The notes under the pieces were generated by a model that did not search any database, was not told the DNA's origin, and saw nothing but the letters and a program-made list of their open reading frames with translations. Shown piece after piece: positions 57,103-64,000 of a stretch of DNA of 64,000 bases. The stretch lies in contig NZ_LT607803.1 of the NCBI RefSeq assembly GCF_900090195.1, positions 6,474,229 to 6,538,228 on the forward strand, written 5' to 3'. Numbering within the stretch: position 1 is the first letter of the stretch; each line of letters opens with the position of its first letter. The stretch is from Variovorax sp. HW608. GTDB lineage: Bacteria > Pseudomonadota > Gammaproteobacteria > Burkholderiales > Burkholderiaceae_C. The position numbers were made by a program, and so were the translations under genes.

Positions 57103-57172
57103 CGGGCCGCCCCAAGGGAGGCCTGCTCCCCCTCGGGGGGCAGCGAATACACGAAGTGATGAGCGTGGGGGT
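57103..57172 (-). repeat. GC-rich intergenic repeat, copy 1 (hscB-hscA gap)
   Basis: Read on the minus strand this segment runs CCCCCACGCTC..CACTTCGTGT..TCGCTGCCCC..GAGGGGG, then CTTGGGGCGGCC. The same order occurs in copy 2 at 58117-58186 on the other strand, with only scattered differences. The centre can fold as CCCCC/GGGGG hairpins. From memory, very similar elements are frequent between genes in Comamonadaceae. Confidence 0.75.
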
Positions 57173-57180
57173 TCATGGTT

Positions 57181-57699
57181 CTATTGTCCCAACTGGTCCG
57201 ACTTGACTTCGATGTCGTGGGCAAAGCGCTCAATGAACATGAGGGCTCTGATCTGTTTTGCCGCCCCCGGGTAGTCGCCCTTTTCGTCGATGAGCCAGTC
57301 GAGCGACGACAGCGCGCGGGCACGGCCGGCTTCCACTTCGCCGCGGAGCTTCTCGATCCCGGCATCGTCATCCGCCTCCTCGAGTTCCTCGCGCCACGCG
57401 ATCTGGTTCATCAGGAAATCCGGCGGCATCGCCGTGTTGTTCTCGGCATTGATCGGTGCGCCGTTCAGCTCGCAAAGGTAGGTCGCGCGCCTGATGGGAT
57501 CCTTGAGCCGCTGGTAGGCCTCGTTGATGCGCACGGACCATTGCATGGCGACCCGCTGCGCGGCGGCGCCCTGGGCGGCAAAGCGGTCCGGGTGCGCTTC
57601 GCGTTGAAGTTCCTTCCAGCGGGCATCGAGTGCCGCGCGGTCCTGGGCGAAGGTCGCCGGGACGGCGAACAGTTCGAAGTCGGTATCGGTGAGGTTCAT
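57181..57699 (-). CDS. hscB: Fe-S assembly co-chaperone HscB
   Basis: A 172-residue J-type co-chaperone that brings IscU to HscA. The J domain (about residues 1-75) contains the HPD motif in LQREAHPDRFAAQ, and AYQRLKDPIRRATYLCELNG is typical of HscB. A C-terminal helical IscU-binding domain follows (FLMNQIAWREELEEADDDAG). ATG 57699 (MNLTDTDFELF) is chosen because it matches the family start; upstream codons run into the terminator region. Confidence 0.94.
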   Translation of the reverse strand: MNLTDTDFELFAVPATFAQDRAALDARWKELQREAHPDRFAAQGAAAQRVAMQWSVRINEAYQRLKDPIRRATYLCELNGAPINAENNTAMPPDFLMNQIAWREELEEADDDAGIEKLRGEVEAGRARALSSLDWLIDEKGDYPGAAKQIRALMFIERFAHDIEVKSDQLGQ

Positions 57700-57735
57700 C
57701 AGGCAGGTCGCCGGGCCGCCCCTGGCATGGTTGTC

Positions 57736-57768
57736 AAAAAGCCGCCAGCACATGACATGGTGGCGGCT
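57736..57768 (-). terminator. Intrinsic terminator between iscA and hscB
   Basis: On the minus strand AGCCGCCA (57768-57761) pairs perfectly with TGGCGGCT (57747-57740) around a 13-base loop, followed by TTTTT. It sits 22 bases after iscA and 37 bases before hscB, inside the isc operon. It could trim the amount of hscB-hscA-fdx message. Confidence 0.78.
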
Positions 57769-57789
57769 CGGGCTCGAGGCCTGAGGAGA

Positions 57790-58113
57790 TCAGATGCGGA
57801 AGCTCTCGCCGCAACCACAGCGGTCGCGTTCGTTCGGGTTGTTGAACTTGAAGCCCTCGTTGAGGCCTTCGCGGACGAAGTCGAGCTGGGTTCCGTCGAG
57901 GTAGGCGAGACTCTTGGGGTCGACCAGCACCTTCACGCCATGGTCTTCGAACACCACGTCTTCGGGCGAAAGCTCGTCGACATACTCGAGCTTGTAGGCC
58001 AGGCCCGAGCAACCGGTGGTCTTGACGCCCAGCCGCACCCCCACGCCCTTGCCTCGCTTTCCGAGGTAGCGGGCGACGTGGCGCGCGGCGGATTCGGTCA
58101 GGGTCACAGCCAT
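57790..58113 (-). CDS. iscA: Fe-S assembly A-type carrier IscA
   Basis: A 107-residue A-type scaffold/carrier. The three cluster or iron ligands are Cys in [14 protein letters not shown] and the pair in [13 protein letters not shown] 58113 gives the canonical [13 protein letters not shown] start; the open frame upstream crosses a repeat element and is not coding. It lies 85 bp after iscU and just before the terminator. Confidence 0.95.
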   Translation of the reverse strand: MAVTLTESAARHVARYLGKRGKGVGVRLGVKTTGCSGLAYKLEYVDELSPEDVVFEDHGVKVLVDPKSLAYLDGTQLDFVREGLNEGFKFNNPNERDRCGCGESFRI

Positions 58114-58116
58114 ACT

Positions 58117-58186
58117 TGCCCCCACGCTCGGCACTTCGTGTCCTCGCTGCCCCTCGAGGGGGTGCGAGCTTGCTTGGGGCGGCCCT
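58117..58186 (+). repeat. GC-rich intergenic repeat, copy 2 (iscU-iscA gap)
   Basis: This copy runs GCCCCCACGCTC..CACTTCGTGT..TCGCTGCCCC, then the perfect 12-bp palindrome CCCCTCGAGGGG at 58150-58161, and ends CTTGGGGCGGCC. It is inverted relative to copy 1. It fills nearly the whole gap between iscU and iscA. A possible remnant, GCCGGGCCGCCCC, lies near 57709-57721. Confidence 0.75.
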
Positions 58187-58198
58187 GCGCTGCGCTCA

Positions 58199-58612
58199 TC
58201 AATGAGCAGCCTCCGCCGCCTTCGTGGCAGCGCCATGCTTGGCCTTGTAGTCGCTGACTGCCGCCTTGATCGCGTCTTCCGCGAGGATCGAGCAGTGGAT
58301 CTTGACCGGCGGCAGCGCCAGTTCCTCGGCGATCTGCACGTTCTTCAGCGCGGCGGCCTCGTCGAGCGTCTTGCCCTTGACCCACTCGGTGACGAGCGAG
58401 GACGAAGCGATCGCCGAACCGCAGCCGTAGGTCTTGAAGCGCGCATCCTCGATCACGCCCGTCTCGGGGTTGACCTTGATCTGCAGCTTCATGACGTCGC
58501 CGCAGGCGGGTGCGCCGACCATGCCGGTGCCCACCGAGGCGTCGCCCTTTTCAAAGGAGCCGACGTTACGGGGATTTTCGTAGTGGTCAATGACTTTCGA
58601 TGAATAAGACAT
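58199..58612 (-). CDS. iscU: Fe-S cluster scaffold IscU
   Basis: A 137-residue scaffold on which IscS builds clusters. The three Cys ligands are in [15 protein letters not shown] (followed by the conserved Asp), [15 protein letters not shown] and [16 protein letters not shown]. The HscA-recognition motif LPPVK lies just before the third Cys. It starts 18 bp after iscS. Length and ends are standard. Confidence 0.97.
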   Translation of the reverse strand: MSYSSKVIDHYENPRNVGSFEKGDASVGTGMVGAPACGDVMKLQIKVNPETGVIEDARFKTYGCGSAIASSSLVTEWVKGKTLDEAAALKNVQIAEELALPPVKIHCSILAEDAIKAAVSDYKAKHGAATKAAEAAH

Positions 58613-58630
58613 GGGGTACCTCTTGGACTT

Positions 58631-59851
58631 TTAGTGAGCCGACCACTGGATCGTGCTGAGATCGACGCCCTCCTGGAACATCTCCCAGAGCGGGCTCAGT
58701 TCACGGAGCTTCGCGACGTTGTGCTTGATGGTGGAGATCGCATAGTCGATCTCTTCCTCGGTCGTGAAGCGGCCGATCGTCATGCGCAGGCTGCTGTGGG
58801 CCAGCTCGTCGCTGCGGCCCAGCGCGCGCAGCACGTAGCTGGGCTCGAGGCTGGCCGAGGTGCAGGCGGAACCGCTGGACACTGCTATTCCCTTGATGCC
58901 CATGATCAGCGACTCGCCTTCGACGTAGTTGAAGCTCATGTTCAGGTTGTGCGGCACGCGGTGCTCGAGATCGCCGTTGATGAAGACCTGTTCGACATCC
59001 TTCAGGCCGTCGAGCAGGCGCTTCTGCAGGGCGCGCGCCTTGGCGATGTCTTCCTTCATTTCGAGCTTGGCGAGGCGGAAAGCCTCGCCCATGCCCACGA
59101 TCTGGTGCGTCGGCAGCGTGCCCGAGCGCATGCCGCGCTCGTGGCCGCCGCCGTGCATCTGGGCTTCGAGCCGCACGCGCGGCTTGCGGCGCACGTACAG
59201 CGCGCCGATGCCCTTCGGGCCATAGGTCTTGTGCGAGGCCAGGCTCATCAGGTCGACCGGCAGCGTCTTGACGTCGATCTCGATCTTGCCCGTCGCCTGC
59301 GCTGCGTCGACGTGGAAGATCACGCCCTTCTCACGGCAGATGTTGCCGAGCGCCACCATGTCCTGCACCACGCCGATCTCGTTGTTCACGAACATCACGC
59401 TCGCGAGGATCGTGTCGGGCCGGATCGCGGCCTTGAAGGCCTCGATGTCGAGCAGGCCGTCTTGCTGCACGTCCAGATAGGTGACCTCGAAGCCCTGGCG
59501 CTCGAGTTCGCGCATGGTGTCGAGCACGGCCTTGTGCTCGGTCTTCACCGTGATCAGGTGCTTGCCCTTGCCCTTGTAGAAATGGGCAGCGCCCTTCAGC
59601 GCCAGGTTGTTCGATTCGGTGGCGCCGGACGTCCACACGATCTCGCGCGGATCGGCGCCGATCAGGTCCGCCACGTAGTCGCGCGCCTTTTCGACGGCTT
59701 CCTCGGCTTCCCAACCCCAGGCGTGGCTGCGTGACGCCGGGTTGCCGAAGTGCTCGCGCAACCACGGAATCATCGCGTCGACGACGCGCGAATCGACCGG
59801 CGTCGTCGCGCCGTAGTCAAGGTAGATCGGGAAATGGGGAGTGACGTCCAT
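58631..59851 (-). CDS. iscS: Cysteine desulfurase IscS
   Basis: A 406-residue PLP enzyme that takes sulfur from cysteine for Fe-S clusters and tRNA thiolation. The PLP Lys is in [18 protein letters not shown], and the persulfide Cys is in the loop [31 protein letters not shown] is also conserved. ATG 59851 ([14 protein letters not shown]) matches the family start. It follows iscR by 70 bp containing a long palindrome. Confidence 0.97.
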   Translation of the reverse strand: MDVTPHFPIYLDYGATTPVDSRVVDAMIPWLREHFGNPASRSHAWGWEAEEAVEKARDYVADLIGADPREIVWTSGATESNNLALKGAAHFYKGKGKHLITVKTEHKAVLDTMRELERQGFEVTYLDVQQDGLLDIEAFKAAIRPDTILASVMFVNNEIGVVQDMVALGNICREKGVIFHVDAAQATGKIEIDVKTLPVDLMSLASHKTYGPKGIGALYVRRKPRVRLEAQMHGGGHERGMRSGTLPTHQIVGMGEAFRLAKLEMKEDIAKARALQKRLLDGLKDVEQVFINGDLEHRVPHNLNMSFNYVEGESLIMGIKGIAVSSGSACTSASLEPSYVLRALGRSDELAHSSLRMTIGRFTTEEEIDYAISTIKHNVAKLRELSPLWEMFQEGVDLSTIQWSAH

Positions 59852-59902
59852 GGCTGGCTCGGGCTGGCGTGGGGTGGGTTCTTTTCGTGCGGCGAATCGG
59901 CG

Positions 59903-59920
59903 CCCGAAGGCGCCTTCGGG
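59903..59920. other. 18-bp perfect palindrome between iscR and iscS
   Basis: CCCGAAGGCGCCTTCGGG reads the same on both strands and begins one base after the iscR stop region on the transcribed side. In RNA it would form a stable hairpin between iscR and iscS. Without a T-run it is more likely to affect RNA processing or stability than termination. Confidence 0.65.
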
Positions 59921-59921
59921 T

Positions 59922-60458
59922 TCAGGATTTCGCGAAGGCGTTGCCGAGCGCGAACACCGAATTGGGCGCATTGACCCGGATCGGCTTGACGACCGGCTGG
60001 CTCGAGATCGCGCGCTTGACGGCGGGCTTGTTCTCGATCTGCACGCCCTTGGCGATCTGGTCGTCTACCAGCTTCTGCAGGGTGACCGAATCGAGGAACT
60101 CGACCATGCGCTGGTTCAGCGATGCCCAGAGCTCGTGCGTCATGCACCGGCCGGCCTCGCCGAGGCAGTTTTCCTTGCCGCCGCACTGCGTGGCATCGAT
60201 CGGCTCATCGACGGAAACAATGATATCGGCCACGGTGATATCCGAAGCCTTGCGGCCGAGCGAGTAGCCGCCGCCGGGGCCGCGGGTCGATTCGACCAGC
60301 TCGTGCCGGCGCAGCTTGCCGAACAGTTGTTCCAGATAGGACAACGAAATCTGCTGCCGCTGGCTGATTGCGGCCAGCGTGACTGGACCGGTGTTCTGGC
60401 GCAGCGCCAGATCGATCATGGCTGTCACCGCAAAGCGGCCTTTGGTAGTGAGACGCAT
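59922..60458 (-). CDS. iscR: Fe-S cluster-sensing regulator IscR
   Basis: A 178-residue Rrf2-family repressor of the isc operon. The winged helix is at the start ([53 protein letters not shown]). The [2Fe-2S] ligands are the three Cys of [20 protein letters not shown], with the following His. The C-terminal tail after about residue 140 is longer than needed for the fold. It heads iscR-S-U-A-hscB-hscA-fdx and probably represses its own promoter. Confidence 0.96.
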   Translation of the reverse strand: MRLTTKGRFAVTAMIDLALRQNTGPVTLAAISQRQQISLSYLEQLFGKLRRHELVESTRGPGGGYSLGRKASDITVADIIVSVDEPIDATQCGGKENCLGEAGRCMTHELWASLNQRMVEFLDSVTLQKLVDDQIAKGVQIENKPAVKRAISSQPVVKPIRVNAPNSVFALGNAFAKS

Positions 60459-60596
60459 CGCAAGCTCCTTGAGTGCTTACCGTTGAAATGACACCGCGGC
60501 CAGGGCCTGGTGACGTCGTCTCCGCCCTGCCCGACCCTGCTTGACCGGTGAACCTGTCAATGGGAGTCGGCCCTTCATCGCGAAGTTTCTAGTTTG

Positions 60597-60621
60597 TTGA
60601 GTATTTCGCTCAAGTATACCA
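60597..60621 (-). promoter_or_regulatory. iscR promoter with IscR-like dyad
   Basis: TTGAG-N7-CTCAA (60597-60613) is an inverted repeat like the core of type 1 IscR sites. On the minus strand it directly follows TGG-TATACT (60621-60613), an extended -10 element. The overlap of dyad and promoter fits autorepression of the isc operon by holo-IscR. The leader to iscR would be about 145 bases long. Confidence 0.6.
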
Positions 60622-60671
60622 GAAGGCCCTGTCGCGCGCTCGGGTAAACCCGATTGCAGGACCGGACGGTC

Positions 60672-62804
<2,133 letters not shown>

Positions 62805-62915
62805 GGCGTGGACTGGGAAAAGGTGCGGGCGCGGCCGGTAAAATTCAAGCGAACCGGAAAGCTTAAACGCTGCCCCGGATCCACGCGAATCGACCACCCC
62901 CCAAAGGATTTCTCC

Positions 62916-64000
62916 ATGTCTATGTTCACCGCCGTCGAGATGGCGCCCCGCGACCCGATTCTGGGCCTCAACGAGCAATACGCTGCCGACGGCAACCCGC
63001 AAAAAGTCAACCTGGGCGTTGGCGTGTACTACGACGACAACGGCCAGCTGCCGCTCTTGAAGTGCGTCCAGGCGGCGGAACAGGACATGATGAAGGCCCC
63101 CAGCGCGCGCGGCTACCTGCCGATCGACGGCATCGCCGCCTACGACAACGCGGTCAAGGGCCTCGTCTTCGGCGCCGACAGCGAACCCGTCAAGTCGGGC
63201 CGTGTAGCCACGATCCAGGCGATCGGCGGCACCGGCGGCCTCAAGGTCGGCGCCGACTTCCTCAAGAAGCTCGCCCCGTCGGCCAAGGTGCTGATCAGCG
63301 ATCCGAGCTGGGAAAACCACCGCGCCCTGTTCACCCATGCGGGCTTCACCGTCGAAACCTATCCGTACTACGACGCCGCCAGGCGCGGCATCAACTTCGA
63401 CGGCATGCTCACGGCCCTGCAGACCGCCGCCGCCGGCACCATCGTCGTGCTCCACGCCTGCTGCCACAACCCGACGGGCTACGACATCACCCCCGCCCAG
63501 TGGGACCAGGTGATCGCCGCCGTCAAGGCTCGCAATCTCACCGCTTTCCTGGACATGGCCTACCAGGGCTTCGGCAACGGGATCGCCGAGGACGGCGCGG
63601 TGATCGGCAAGTTCGTCGACGCCGGCCTGACCTTCTTCGTCTCGACCTCGTTCTCCAAGAGCTTCAGCCTCTACGGCGAGCGCGTCGGCGCCCTGTCGGT
63701 CCTGTGCAAGGACAAGGACGAGGCCGCACGCGTGCTGTCGCAGCTGAAGATCGCGATCCGCACCAACTACAGCAACCCGCCGATCCACGGCGGCGCTGTG
63801 GTGGCCGCGGTGCTCAACGATCCGGCACGCCGCGCCGTCTGGGAAGAAGAACTCGCCGAGATGCGCGTCCGCATCAAGGCCATGCGCCAGAAGCTGGTCG
63901 ACGGCCTCAAGGCCGCCGGCGTGAAGCAGGACATGAGCTTCATCACCTCCCAGATCGGCATGTTCAGCTACTCCGGACTGAGCAAGGACCAGATGGTCCG
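62916..64000 (+). CDS. tyrB: Aromatic/aspartate aminotransferase (partial, 3' end outside)
   Basis: The frame opens at ATG 62916 and runs off the window after 361 codons. It is a class I PLP aminotransferase: [20 protein letters not shown] at the start, [27 protein letters not shown] and the PLP Lys in [19 protein letters not shown]. These are the motifs of the AspC/TyrB group; which substrate dominates cannot be told, and tyrB is the usual name in this order. It is divergent from uvrB across 111 bp. About 40 residues are missing at the C terminus. Confidence 0.93.
   Translation, partial: MSMFTAVEMAPRDPILGLNEQYAADGNPQKVNLGVGVYYDDNGQLPLLKCVQAAEQDMMKAPSARGYLPIDGIAAYDNAVKGLVFGADSEPVKSGRVATIQAIGGTGGLKVGADFLKKLAPSAKVLISDPSWENHRALFTHAGFTVETYPYYDAARRGINFDGMLTALQTAAAGTIVVLHACCHNPTGYDITPAQWDQVIAAVKARNLTAFLDMAYQGFGNGIAEDGAVIGKFVDAGLTFFVSTSFSKSFSLYGERVGALSVLCKDKDEAARVLSQLKIAIRTNYSNPPIHGGAVVAAVLNDPARRAVWEEELAEMRVRIKAMRQKLVDGLKAAGVKQDMSFITSQIGMFSYSGLSKDQMV

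Overview
The window (about 67-70% G+C by eye) looks like chromosome from a betaproteobacterium of the Burkholderiales, most likely Comamonadaceae and Variovorax-like. The grounds are codon bias and protein similarity as I recall it, a Bug-type (TctC) receptor, the ISC operon order, a proteasome-like Ntn-hydrolase of the kind described in betaproteobacteria, and a GC-rich intergenic repeat I associate with Comamonadaceae. There is no rRNA, CRISPR array, insertion sequence or prophage. The one tRNA is tRNA-Val(CAC). No stretch over 300 bp lacks a gene.

Layout. (1) 1-10083, + strand: a glycogen/trehalose operon made of the 3' end of a TreS/maltokinase-type gene, an MscS-related membrane protein, glgX, treZ and a single 1712-residue MalQ-TreY fusion. 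Together these debranch and disproportionate alpha-glucans and convert their ends to trehalose. (2) 10370-16245: a cyclohexanecarboxylate (CHC) degradation cluster, badH-badI-aliB-aliA-badK, with divergent badR, in the gene order known from Rhodopseudomonas palustris. aliB carries a one-base frameshift. (3) 16334-27551: napEDABC running directly into ccmABCDEFGHI, so a periplasmic nitrate reductase travels with the machinery that attaches haem to its c-type subunits. (4) 27643-29390: bacterial Ku overlapping a MerR/TPR protein. (5) 29407-33139: an AtuA-family pair and a Bug receptor opposite a LysR regulator, with a repeated dyad in the promoter gap. (6) 33146-35723: isochorismatase-like hydrolase, PQQ-type sugar dehydrogenase and NlpC/P60 peptidase, ending in a bidirectional terminator. 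(7) 35787-42609, - strand: the pyruvate dehydrogenase operon aceE-aceF-X-lpdA, where X is an HslV-like peptidase overlapping both neighbours. A PAS histidine kinase/FixJ-type pair runs divergently. (8) 46086-53929: folD, an M3 oligopeptidase, a glutaredoxin-like secreted protein, rpiA, pyrD, a YqjD/YqjE-like pair, an LhgO-type oxidase and a tiny proline-rich ORF. (9) 54053-60621: tRNA-Val, dnaQ and a complete ISC operon (iscR-S-U-A-hscB-hscA-fdx), with an IscR-like site, a palindrome, an internal terminator and two inverted repeat copies. (10) 60672-64000: uvrB and the start of an aromatic/aspartate aminotransferase.

Most worth a second look: the proteasome-like peptidase inside the PDH operon, the frameshift in an otherwise intact CHC cluster, the coupling of Ku to a MerR/TPR protein, the channel-like gene coupled to glgX, and the termination and repeat structure inside the isc operon. 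All functional calls rest on motifs and remembered family sequences; no database search was possible.
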